From NCBI RefSeq assembly GCF_903643065.1, contig NZ_CAHJWX010000045.1:1-8779 (forward strand): a stretch of 8,779 nt of DNA. Direction: 5' to 3'. The translations under genes were made by a program, and so were the position numbers. Shown here piece by piece: positions 1-6,289 of the stretch. The notes under the pieces were generated by a model. That model made no database searches. It saw only the letters and a program-made list of their open reading frames with translations, and was not told the origin of the DNA. Origin of the DNA: Sphingomonas bacterium (GTDB lineage: Bacteria > Pseudomonadota > Alphaproteobacteria > Sphingomonadales > Sphingomonadaceae). The number at the start of each line of letters is the position of its first letter. Position 1 is the stretch's first letter.

Positions 1-87
1 GCGGGGACGCCACCGGCGGCCGAGCCGGGCGACACGGTGTTCGCGCCGATCGCGGCGGCGGTGGCGGCGTGGCTGCGTCTTCACTGA
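1..87 (+). CDS. C-terminal end of an unidentified protein (partial)
   Basis: Frame 1 is open from the window edge to a TGA at 85-87, giving 28 residues that end in VAAWLRLH. The Ala-rich stretch FAPIAAAVAAWLRLH could be a closing amphipathic helix. The codons are GC-rich like the neighbouring genes, which supports a real gene end over a chance open frame. It lies 74 bp ahead of the CoA-binding protein on the same strand, so co-transcription is possible but not shown. Too little is visible to assign a family. Confidence 0.4.
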   Translation, partial: AGTPPAAEPGDTVFAPIAAAVAAWLRLH

Positions 88-122
88 TTGTTTGCGCGGG
101 CGCGGTAGGGAGGGAAAGAACG

Positions 123-136
123 ACGCCGATCGGCGT
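123..136. promoter_or_regulatory. 14-bp perfect palindrome in the 5' gap of the CoA-binding gene
   Basis: ACGCCGATCGGCGT is a perfect palindrome. In RNA it would form a 5-bp stem, 6 with a G-U pair (122/137), around a GAUC loop. It sits 36 bp after the upstream stop codon and 10 bp ahead of the AGGAG ribosome site at 147-151. It could be an operator, a small terminator of the upstream gene (no T-run follows, only TTAAC), or a leader hairpin. The function is unproven. Confidence 0.3.
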
Positions 137-161
137 TAACCGCGCGAGGAGCCCCAACCTG

Positions 162-608
162 ATGCCGCTCACCGCCGATGCCGATCTGCGCGACCTGCTC
201 GATGGCGCGCGGACGATCGCGATGGTGGGCGCGTCCGATCGGCCCGACCGGCCGTCGTTCCGGGTGATGCGGTTCCTGCAAGCCCATGGCTATCGCGTCA
301 TCCCGGTCAACCCGCAGATCACCGGCGAGCATCTGGGCGGCGAGTTCGTGTTCCGCGACCTGCACCAGCTGGGCATGCCCGTCGATATCGTCGACATCTT
401 CCGCCGGCCGCTCGCGGCGGGCGATGCGGTGGACGAGGCGATCGCGATCGGCGCCAGGGCGGTGTGGCTGCAACTGGGCGTGGTGAACGAGGCGGCCGCC
501 GCACGGGCGGAAGCGGCGGGGCTGGCCGTGGTGATGGACCGCTGCCCCGCGATCGAGATCCCCCGGCTGGGCGTGGCGCCGATCGCCTCGCCCGCGAGCG
601 CGGCATAG
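162..608 (+). CDS. CoA-binding domain protein (YccU-like)
   Basis: This 148-residue protein has a single Rossmann-type CoA_binding domain, the stand-alone form related to the N-terminal domain of succinyl-CoA synthetase alpha and acyl-CoA synthetases. Visible landmarks are a beta strand and glycine turn TIAMVGASDRPDRPS (18-32), HGYRVIPVNP (42-51), DIVDIFRRP (75-83), the helix AIAIGARAVWLQLGVVNE (93-110) and the C-terminal MDRCPAIE (125-132). Length and motif order fit the YccU family well. The physiological role of that family is not established; a cytosolic nucleotide- or CoA-binding function is assumed. The frame is open upstream to ATG 69, but ATG 162 is chosen. It has AGGAG at 147-151 with 10-nt spacing, and homology begins just after it, while the upstream extension is Arg-rich and unlike the family. 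Confidence 0.9.
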   Translation: MPLTADADLRDLLDGARTIAMVGASDRPDRPSFRVMRFLQAHGYRVIPVNPQITGEHLGGEFVFRDLHQLGMPVDIVDIFRRPLAAGDAVDEAIAIGARAVWLQLGVVNEAAAARAEAAGLAVVMDRCPAIEIPRLGVAPIASPASAA

Positions 609-617
609 CCTCGCGCC

Positions 618-971
618 ATGCTGCCGCTCCTCCTCCTCCTCGCCGACACGCCCGATCTGCTCGCGCGCGCGCATGACGTCGTGGCGCCGCCCCGTTGCGG
701 CGTGGCGCCTGCGCCCGACCCCACGCCCGACGAGGTGACGGTGTGCGGCGCCCGGCGGGCCGATCGCTTCCGCGTGCCGTTCACGGTCGTCGACCCCGGC
801 GACCCGGCGCACGAAGCGGTGATGGCGGAGCGCACGCGGCTGCTCCACCGGACCAGCCCGCTGTCGGACCTGTCGCTGTTCGAGGTCGGTGGCGGCATGG
901 CCGGCGTCTCGATCACCGTCGGCGGGCGCGGCACCGGCCATGTCGCCGGCTGGCGCCCGCTCGCGCCGTAA
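618..971 (+). CDS. Small VCG-motif protein 1, function unknown
   Basis: A 117-residue protein that begins MLPLLLLLAD. This is a hydrophobic start resembling a truncated signal sequence, with no basic residue before the core, so export is uncertain. The recognisable part is C27, then DEVTVCGARR (38-47) and RFRVP (50-54), the same layout as the protein at 1275-1703. Similar short proteins with a '[DE]x-VVCG-R ... YR[LI]P' core are, from memory, common and uncharacterised in sphingomonads. The C-terminal third is Gly-rich (GGGMAGVSITVGGRGTG, 91-107). The ATG lies 9 bp after the stop of the CoA-binding gene and has no clear ribosome site, so translation probably depends on coupling. No function can be assigned. 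Confidence 0.6.
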   Translation: MLPLLLLLADTPDLLARAHDVVAPPRCGVAPAPDPTPDEVTVCGARRADRFRVPFTVVDPGDPAHEAVMAERTRLLHRTSPLSDLSLFEVGGGMAGVSITVGGRGTGHVAGWRPLAP

Positions 972-981
972 GGGGACGGAC

Positions 982-1026
982 ATGATCAACCATTTCGACG
1001 CGGGAGACCTTGCATGCTGGTCCTGA
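982..1026 (+). other. Possible 14-codon ORF ahead of small protein 2
   Basis: An ATG at 982 preceded by a good purine-rich site (AGGGGA, 971-976) opens a 14-residue frame, MINHFDAGDLACWS, that ends with TGA at 1024-1026. Its stop overlaps, as TGATG, an in-frame ATG at 1026 of the next gene. It could be a coupling or leader ORF, or simply chance. No homology is recognised. Confidence 0.2.
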
Positions 1027-1271
1027 TGAGCCTGATCTCCGCCGACGCGGCGCTGCTGACGCCGCATAATCTGGCGCCGATCGTCGCCTGCGCGCATGAC
1101 GAGTGCGGCGCGGCGCCGGCGCGACGCTCGCCCTATCGGCTGGCGCCCGCCAACGACACGCCGCCCGACCGGAAATGGGCGGCGCTGGCGATCACGGGGG
1201 CGGATTGCGACCGGATCGGCAAGCTGCCCTGCCTGTCGACGCCGCGCCACATCACCACCATCGCCTACTGA
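1014..1271 (+). CDS. Small Cys-rich protein 2, function unknown
   Basis: An 85-residue protein with four cysteines (C26, C31, C65, C73), a short hydrophobic start (MLVLMSLISADAALL) and the core DECGAAPARRSPYRLAP (29-45). This core parallels the VCG...YR[LV]P motif of both neighbours, although Glu replaces the Val before Cys-Gly. It may be exported with paired cysteines; this is inferred from composition only. The ATG at 1014 is preferred because GGGAGA (1002-1007) lies 6 nt upstream. An alternative is ATG 1026, which overlaps the stop of a 14-codon ORF. The gene starts 42 bp after small protein 1 and ends 3 bp before small protein 3, in the same apparent operon. Confidence 0.55.
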   Translation: MLVLMSLISADAALLTPHNLAPIVACAHDECGAAPARRSPYRLAPANDTPPDRKWAALAITGADCDRIGKLPCLSTPRHITTIAY

Positions 1272-1274
1272 TCG

Positions 1275-1703
1275 ATGAGCCTGGCGCTCGCCCTCCTGCT
1301 CCAGGCCGCGCCCGTCACCAGCGCCAGCGCGGCGCCGCCGCCCGCCTTCTCGATCCTCGATCGTTCCTGTGCGTCCGCGCAGGGCCGCGACGTGGTGGTG
1401 TGCGGGCGCGCGGGCGATCCGTACCGCCTGCCGATGCCGGACGACGCGCCGCCGACGCCGGGCTATGTCAAGCCGGACAGTCGCGACCCGCGCGACAATC
1501 ACGGCATGGCGGCGGCGTGCGCAACGCAGATCGGCGGCTGCCCGATCCTGACGGAGCCGCCGCTCGTCTACAAGGCGATCGGCGCGGGCATCCGCGCGAT
1601 CGGCGACGCGCGCAAGACCCATCGCTGGGCCCGGGCTAAGGCGGCGGATGGCGACCGGCGCCAGGCGATCGATCTGGGGGAGGCGGCGCCGGCGGGGCGA
1701 TGA
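1275..1703 (+). CDS. Small VCG-motif protein 3, function unknown
   Basis: A 142-residue protein with a hydrophobic start (MSLALALLLQAAPVTSASAA) that resembles a signal peptide cleaved near residues 18-20, although the N-terminus lacks Lys/Arg. The mature part has C32, then RDVVVCGR (38-45) and PYRLPMPDD (49-57), the clearest copy of the motif shared by the three genes here. C82 and C89 follow in an ACATQIGGCP segment, so C32/C43 and C82/C89 could form disulfides in the periplasm. The C-terminus (residues 110-142) is charged and Ala/Arg-rich. The ATG follows the previous TGA by 3 bp and has no good ribosome site, pointing to translational coupling. The family appears sphingomonad-restricted and uncharacterised (from memory). 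Confidence 0.7.
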   Translation: MSLALALLLQAAPVTSASAAPPPAFSILDRSCASAQGRDVVVCGRAGDPYRLPMPDDAPPTPGYVKPDSRDPRDNHGMAAACATQIGGCPILTEPPLVYKAIGAGIRAIGDARKTHRWARAKAADGDRRQAIDLGEAAPAGR

Positions 1704-1899
1704 GCTAGGCATCAGGCGGGAACGGGTTGTGGCATCGACGGCGGCCGAGCGACCGGAGTTGACGGTGCGGAGGCTGGCAGCCGAGAAGGGCAAGCCGGCA
1801 AGCCCCGTACAGTTTCGAATTAATCGTGTTTGCCGTCGAACAGGACCGGCCGGCGATAGGCTGATCCTCAAAGCGCCACGGCCTAACCAGAAGAGCCAG

Positions 1900-2721
1900 C
1901 TACAAGACGCAGGCCACCGCGATCCGGTCGGCTGCCCGGTGCAAGCCGATCAGCACGCTGGCGACGAACTGATCCGTCAGCGAGTGCGGGAAGGTCGTGC
2001 ACACCAGCGAGCCGACGACATGGCCGCCATGGTGCACCGGCACCGCCAGCGCCGAGTTGAGATCCGCGCGGGTCGCGACCCGGATCGCATAGCCGCGCGA
2101 GCGCACGCCGGCGATGTCCGCCTCCAGGCTGGCGAGCGTCGGCACGTTGAGGACGACATCGGACGAGTCGCGAAACGCCTCCCCCTTGCGCCGCACCAGC
2201 GCGATCTCGTTGGCCGGGCAGCGCGAGAGGTAGGCGCGGCCGACCGCCGAGCTGAACACCCAGTGGCGCGTGCCGATGCTGGTCGGCTTGGCGGAATGCG
2301 CCGGGCTGTGCGGCATCCCGCAGGAGACGACGCGCATGAACGGCGGCTCCGCGATCGCGAACGAGACCGGCCATGCCAGCGTCCGCGTCGTCGCGACGAC
2401 GATCGGATCGGCGGCATCGGCATAGCGGGGCGCCGCCGTCAGCCCGGCGCTCAATTCGCGCGTCTGGCTGGTCAGCCGGTACAGCCCCGCCTTACCCGGC
2501 GGGTTATGGACATAGCCGCTTTCCTGCAGCGTCGCGAGCAGGCGATGGACCGTCGTCTTGGCGAGCAGGCTGGCCTGCGCCAGTTCGTGGAGCGTCCACG
2601 TCTCGCGCAGGTTCATCACCCTGATGAGATCAAGCGCGCGCTGGACGGCGCGCACCGTCTCGGGTTCTCCCGACCCCCTCGCCGCCCGCTCCCGGCTTGC
2701 GTCGGCCGACACCGTGTCCAT
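1900..2721 (-). CDS. IclR-family transcriptional regulator
   Basis: A 273-residue ligand-responsive DNA-binding protein. Residues about 23-85 form the IclR winged helix-turn-helix: VRAVQRALDLIRVMN, then TLHELAQASLLAKTTVHRLL with the recognition helix near 54-65, and the wing ending YRLT. Residues about 105-270 are the IclR effector-binding domain, including IGTRHWVFSSAVGRAYLS (149-166) and DLNSALAVPVHHGGHVVGSL (220-239). IclR proteins bind small carboxylates or aromatics and control a nearby catabolic or transport gene. ATG 2721 is chosen because AAGG lies 8 nt upstream. A GTG at 2745 (281 residues) is the alternative but lacks a ribosome site. The gene follows the receptor gene at 2756-5065 by 34 bp on the same strand, so it is probably co-transcribed and could act on the divergent region at 5066-5324. 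Confidence 0.92.
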   Translation of the reverse strand: MDTVSADASRERAARGSGEPETVRAVQRALDLIRVMNLRETWTLHELAQASLLAKTTVHRLLATLQESGYVHNPPGKAGLYRLTSQTRELSAGLTAAPRYADAADPIVVATTRTLAWPVSFAIAEPPFMRVVSCGMPHSPAHSAKPTSIGTRHWVFSSAVGRAYLSRCPANEIALVRRKGEAFRDSSDVVLNVPTLASLEADIAGVRSRGYAIRVATRADLNSALAVPVHHGGHVVGSLVCTTFPHSLTDQFVASVLIGLHRAADRIAVACVL

Positions 2722-2755
2722 CGGCGAGACCTTAGCGCCCAACACGGCCAGGTGC

Positions 2756-5065
2756 CTAGAACTTCAGGCCGGCGCTGACTCCATAGGTCCGCGGCGCGAA
2801 GCCGTAGATAGTCGGATAGCCCTGGCCCTGCGTGCTCGTCCGCTCGATCACGATCTTGTCGAGGAGGTTGCGCCCGAACAGGGTCGCGCTGAAATGCCCG
2901 TCGGGCGAGGTCCAGCGCAGCGAGGTGTTCAGCAGCACATAGGCCGGCTGCCGCAGGACGTTGTCCGGCTCGAACCGGTAATCACCATTGTAGCTGGCAG
3001 TGACGTTGGCGTGTACGCGGCCCGAGGCGATCGGCGTGTCGTAATCAAGCGCGACGTTGCCGGTCAGCTTCTGCGCCAGCGGCAGCCGCTTGCCCGCCGC
3101 GTCGCCCGCGCCGATGATCGCGCCGCCGGTCGGCCGTTGCGTCCCGAACTGGGCGTTGGGGAAGGAGGTGAACTCGGCGTGGAGCGCTTCCAGCCCCCCG
3201 GTCAGCTTCAGCTCGCGCGTCAGCCGCGCCTCCAGGTCGACATCGAGCCCGTACAGCTCCGCCTTGGCGCCGTTGAAGACGGTCTGCTGGTTGTTGATGA
3301 CCTGCGTCACCTGCAGATTGGTATAGTCGTAATAAAAGCCGGCGAAGTTCAGGCGAGCCTTGCGATCGAACAGCTCGGTCTTGAGACCCGCCTCATAGGC
3401 CCTGAGCGTCTCCGGCGCATAGGGTGGGGTGGCGGGCGCGAGGATATTGTAGCCGCCGCTCTTGAAGCCGGTGTTGAACGACACGTAGCCGAGCACGGTA
3501 TCGGAGAATTCGTGATCGAGCGCGGCGCGGAAGGTGGGCTTCTCGATCGACACATGCCGCGCGATGTCGGTATTGATCTGCGTGCCATTGCGCAGCGTCA
3601 GCTGCGTGCGGCCGGCAAGGTCGCGCGTCTCGAAGGTGTAGCGCACGCCGCCGGTCAGCTTGAAGCTGGGGACGAACTCCCATGTCGCCTGCGCGAACGG
3701 CGCCACCGACTCGGTCGTCTCGACGCCATAGGCGGTGTTGTTGACCGCGGACGTCGGCGCCGGCGCCAGCGGGCCGGAGATCAGCCGGGTGATCGGCTCG
3801 TTGCTGTTGAGGTTATGAAAATAGAAGCCGCCGAGCACCCAGGTGAAACGGCTCTTCGCGGTCGAGATGAGCTGCAGCTCCTCCGTATAGTCCTCGTTCC
3901 GGTTCTTGGGCGAGAACACGCCGAACACCGTTGGCGAGATCTGGCCGTTGTCGAACTGGTAGGTGCCGTTGCCGCGGCGATAGGAGCTGATCGACAACAG
4001 CTTCGCGAAGCTCAACTCCCGATCGATCGTCACGCTGGCGCCGCCGCCCTTGAAGCCGACCCGGCCGTCGAGCCCACCGCACGAATCATATTTGCTGCGC
4101 AGCACGCACAACCCCGGATAGGACAGTCGCGTCCCCGGATAGGGCTGGAACGCCTCGGCATATTGCTCGCGGTTGGTATAGTCGCCGATCAACGTGATCG
4201 CGGTCCTGGCGTCGGGTTCGAACAACAGCTTGCCGCGCACGCCGGCATTGTGCAGCACCTTGCCCGTCGGGTTGCCGGTCGAGCGGTCGCGGCCCCAGCC
4301 TTCGCCCTGCGTCGTGACCTGCGCGCTCAGGCTGGCCGCCAGCGTGTCGGTGAGCCCGCCGCTCAGGTACAGATTGCCGATGAAGGTCGAGTAATTGTCG
4401 ATCGAGGCGGTGGCCTCGCCCGTGAACTCGTGGGTCGGCTTGCGGGTGGTGACCTGGAACACGCCGGCGGTCGCGTTGCGCCCGAACAACGTGCCCTGCG
4501 GGCCCTTGAGGACGGCGATCTGATCGATGTCGAGCAGATCGCGCAGCCCTTCGCGCTGCTGCGGGTAGTAGACGCCGTCGATATAAAGCGCGACCGGGTT
4601 CTCGACGACGCTGCTCGACGTGCTGATGCCGCGGATCGAGGGCTGGAACGAGCCCTGCGTTACCTTGACGTTGACGCCCGGCGCGAAGGTCGCGATCTGC
4701 GTGATGGACGTGATGCCCGCATTGGCGAGTTGCAGCCCGCTCGTGGCGGAGACCGCGATCGGCACCCGCTGAAGGTTCTCCGCCCGCTTCTGCGCGGTCA
4801 CCACGATCTCCGCCAGCGCACCGGTGTCGGCGCCGTCGCTCGGCGCCGGGACGGCCGTCGCGGGAGCGGCCTGCGCGGCGGGATCGGTGCTGCCGTTCGC
4901 CACGCCCTCGCTGGCGACGGGCGGCTGCGCGCTGGGCGCGGTCTGCTGGCTCGCGGCACCGTCAGGGGTCGTGGCAGTTGAGGGCGAAGACGCCTGTGCC
5001 CACACGGAAGTCGTCGTCATCAGGCCGACAATGGCAAGGCCGACGCGCGACGTGGCTTTAAGCAT
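2756..5065 (-). CDS. TonB-dependent outer-membrane receptor
   Basis: A 769-residue active-transport receptor of the outer membrane, powered by TonB-ExbB-ExbD. Residues 1-25 are a signal peptide (hydrophobic core near 8-22, likely cut after AQA). Residues 26-83 are an Ala/Pro/Ser/Thr/Gln linker, too short for an STN signalling domain. The TonB box EIVVTAQKR is at 86-94. The plug covers about 95-210, with PSIRGI (142-147), YIDGVYY (161-167) and LKGPQGTLFGRNATAG (186-201). The rest is the beta-barrel, ending in the canonical Phe (GVSAGLKF). C320 and C329 lie nine residues apart and may bridge in an extracellular loop. GGAGG lies 5 nt before the ATG. The overall style is that of the Sphingomonadales receptors for organic substrates, but receptor class does not reveal the ligand. 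The iclR-type gene downstream and the lyase operon at 7470-8779 suggest a catabolic substrate over iron alone; this is inference. Confidence 0.95.
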   Translation of the reverse strand: MLKATSRVGLAIVGLMTTTSVWAQASSPSTATTPDGAASQQTAPSAQPPVASEGVANGSTDPAAQAAPATAVPAPSDGADTGALAEIVVTAQKRAENLQRVPIAVSATSGLQLANAGITSITQIATFAPGVNVKVTQGSFQPSIRGISTSSSVVENPVALYIDGVYYPQQREGLRDLLDIDQIAVLKGPQGTLFGRNATAGVFQVTTRKPTHEFTGEATASIDNYSTFIGNLYLSGGLTDTLAASLSAQVTTQGEGWGRDRSTGNPTGKVLHNAGVRGKLLFEPDARTAITLIGDYTNREQYAEAFQPYPGTRLSYPGLCVLRSKYDSCGGLDGRVGFKGGGASVTIDRELSFAKLLSISSYRRGNGTYQFDNGQISPTVFGVFSPKNRNEDYTEELQLISTAKSRFTWVLGGFYFHNLNSNEPITRLISGPLAPAPTSAVNNTAYGVETTESVAPFAQATWEFVPSFKLTGGVRYTFETRDLAGRTQLTLRNGTQINTDIARHVSIEKPTFRAALDHEFSDTVLGYVSFNTGFKSGGYNILAPATPPYAPETLRAYEAGLKTELFDRKARLNFAGFYYDYTNLQVTQVINNQQTVFNGAKAELYGLDVDLEARLTRELKLTGGLEALHAEFTSFPNAQFGTQRPTGGAIIGAGDAAGKRLPLAQKLTGNVALDYDTPIASGRVHANVTASYNGDYRFEPDNVLRQPAYVLLNTSLRWTSPDGHFSATLFGRNLLDKIVIERTSTQGQGYPTIYGFAPRTYGVSAGLKF

Positions 5066-5181
5066 AGCATCCTCCCCCGCGCGGCGATCGGACTTTCCGT
5101 CGCCGTCGCTTGACTGCGCGGGATCGCTCGGTAACGGCGGACATGGGTCGCCGGCCGAAGCAATCCTTCTGTTGGGATCAG

Positions 5182-5209
5182 GTTATGATCGCGATCCGGC
5201 GCCGGTAAA
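5182..5209 (-). promoter_or_regulatory. Candidate sigma70-type promoter for the receptor gene
   Basis: On the - strand TTTACC (5209-5204) and CATAAC (5187-5182) match the -35 and -10 consensus at 4 of 6 positions each, with a 16-bp spacer. They would give a leader of about 110 nt to the ATG at 5065. The spacer holds two abutting 10-bp palindromes, GATCGCGATC (5187-5196) and CCGGCGCCGG (5196-5205). Matches this weak are common by chance; the position in the divergent gap is the main support. Confidence 0.25.
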
Positions 5210-5213
5210 CGCG

Positions 5214-5301
5214 CAATCCGCTTCAATCCGACAGGCGGAATGTGATCGGTGGGTGATTGCGGACCATCATCGCTTTCGCTTTGGTCGAACAGGTCGGATT
5301 G
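5214..5301. promoter_or_regulatory. CAATCCG repeats, candidate operator in the divergent region
   Basis: CAATCCG occurs at 5214-5220 and again at 5224-5230, exactly 10 bp apart and in the same orientation. An inverted copy extended to 9 bp, GTCGGATTG, is at 5293-5301 and matches CAATCCGAC at 5224-5232. The direct pair abuts the candidate -35 of the receptor promoter; the inverted copy lies just ahead of the cupin ribosome site. Some IclR-type activators (PcaU and PobR) are known to use three 10-bp repeats combining a palindrome and a direct repeat. Assigning this site to the regulator at 1900-2721 is inference. Confidence 0.35.
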
Positions 5302-5324
5302 GAAGTGCCGGACGGGGAAGAAGA

Positions 5325-5714
5325 ATGACCAGCGAATTGCGCGCCTATGACTGGAACGAGCTGGAGCGCGAGGTCGTGCGCCGTGGCGTCACGCGCGTCG
5401 GCTTTCGCGGCGAGAACGTGATCTGCGTGATGAACTGGCTGGAACCGGGCATGGAGACGCGCCCGCACAGCCACAGCTTCGAGCAGCTCGTGCTGATCCT
5501 GCAGGGGCGTGTCAGGATCCATTGCGATGATCGATCGGTCGATCTGGGGCCGGGCGGCATGCTGCGCATCCCGCCCGAGGTCGAACATTATGCCGAGCCG
5601 CTGGGTGAGGAGACGGTGCTCAACCTCGACGTGTTCTCGCCTTTCCGCGTCGATTACGCGCATCTGACCGACTATCAGCAGGGATTTGACGTGCTCGCGG
5701 GCATACCCGCCTGA
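5325..5714 (+). CDS. Small single-domain cupin protein
   Basis: A 129-residue beta-barrel protein of the cupin superfamily. Motif 1 is PGMETRPHSHSFEQLVLILQ (41-60) followed by G61. Motif 2 is LGPGGMLRIPPEVEHYAE (74-91). The likely metal ligands are H48, H50, Q54 and H88. Gln sits where many cupins have Glu, an arrangement also found in KdgF-like cupins of uronate catabolism. VLNLDVFSPFRVDY (98-111) is a typical closing segment. The fold is clear, but the reaction is not; a KdgF-like isomerase or linearase, or a ligand sensor, are possibilities. ATG 5325 is chosen because a GGGGAAG-type site lies 4-11 nt upstream and homology starts there. The longer open frame upstream runs through the promoter region. 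It is divergent from the receptor gene and 46 bp ahead of the DoxX gene. Confidence 0.85.
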   Translation: MTSELRAYDWNELEREVVRRGVTRVGFRGENVICVMNWLEPGMETRPHSHSFEQLVLILQGRVRIHCDDRSVDLGPGGMLRIPPEVEHYAEPLGEETVLNLDVFSPFRVDYAHLTDYQQGFDVLAGIPA

Positions 5715-5760
5715 CCAGGCGACGAGACGACGCGATCGTCCGCGAGGGGAACCGAAGCCG

Positions 5761-6267
5761 ATGTCCGATGCCATCCCGCCCGTGACTCTTGCCGATCGCC
5801 CCGTCGGGACGCCCCGGCTGGTGATCCCCGCGCTGGCGACCTTCTACGCCGCCGCCGAGCCGCTCGGCTATCTGCTGCTGCGCGTGGGGCTGGGCGCGAT
5901 CCTGCTGACGCACGGCGCGCCCAAGCTGCTGGGCACCGCGCACGGCGTGATGGCCGACCCCTATGCAAAGACCGCCGAGCTGGTGCGCGCCAAGCTCGCG
6001 CTGCCGCTGCCGTTCGTGTTCGCCGATCTGGTGACCGGGCTGGAGACCATCGGCGCCGCCTGCCTGACGCTTGGCCTGTTCACGCGCCTGGTCGCGCCGA
6101 TGATCGCGGTCGAGATGGCGCTGATCTGCATCGTCTTCTGGCCGACCTGGGTGTGGCTCGATCGGGGGATGGAGTACGCCTTCCTGATGGGCTTGGTGGC
6201 GCTCTACATGGCGCTGCGCGGCGGCGGGCGGTATTCGGTCGATCGCCTGATTGGGCGGGAGCTGTAG
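5761..6267 (+). CDS. DoxX-family integral membrane protein
   Basis: A 168-residue inner-membrane protein with about four hydrophobic helices near 33-53, 84-106, 108-129 and 138-153. Family marks are LLRVGLGAILLTHGAPKLLG (39-58), GLETIGAACLTLGLFTR (93-109) and the C-terminal GGGRYSVDRLIG (154-165). DoxX-family proteins are often annotated as quinol oxidase subunits or redox and stress-linked membrane proteins, but most have no proven activity. ATG 5761 has AGGGGA (5745-5750) 10 nt upstream. It lies 46 bp after the cupin gene on the same strand, a likely two-gene unit. Its last codons (VDRLI, 160-164) form one arm of a 13-bp inverted repeat shared with the end of the convergent gene. Confidence 0.88.
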   Translation: MSDAIPPVTLADRPVGTPRLVIPALATFYAAAEPLGYLLLRVGLGAILLTHGAPKLLGTAHGVMADPYAKTAELVRAKLALPLPFVFADLVTGLETIGAACLTLGLFTRLVAPMIAVEMALICIVFWPTWVWLDRGMEYAFLMGLVALYMALRGGGRYSVDRLIGREL

Positions 6268-6289
6268 CCCTCGACGTCAGGCGATCGAC
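6238..6289. terminator. Convergent 13-bp inverted repeat between DoxX and Asp-box genes
   Basis: GTCGATCGCCTGA (6238-6250) and TCAGGCGATCGAC (6277-6289) are perfect inverted copies separated by 26 nt. Inside the loop, GGGC (6253-6256) can pair with GCCC (6267-6270). The structure spans both stop codons: TAG 6265-6267 of the DoxX gene is in the loop, and TGA 6277-6279 of the Asp-box gene is in the right arm. It would fold in transcripts from either strand. No T-run follows on either side, so it may be a non-canonical bidirectional terminator or a 3'-end stabiliser. Confidence 0.6.

Noticed and set aside
81..1871. 596-codon open frame on the - strand opposite the CoA-binding and small-protein genes
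   Set aside because: Extreme Arg content and no family motif. The + strand has a well-recognised CoA-binding protein and motif-bearing small proteins over the same bases.
1704..1899. Terminator or small gene in the convergent gap after small protein 3
   Set aside because: Only 4-bp stems (for example GGCT-GGC-AGCC, or a split GGGC/GCCC pair) and no T-run. No open frame with a ribosome site or motif stands out.
2558..4981. 807-codon open frame on the + strand opposite the TonB-dependent receptor
   Set aside because: Its product is Arg/Ala/Gly/Val-rich with no recognisable domain, and the opposite strand encodes a full-length receptor with signal peptide, TonB box, plug motifs and terminal Phe. 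It is a GC-rich shadow frame.
5110..5137. TTGACT - 16 bp - TAACGG as a + strand promoter for the cupin gene
   Set aside because: The -10 match is poor, the leader would be nearly 190 nt, and the site is close to the receptor start. Not enough to call a promoter.
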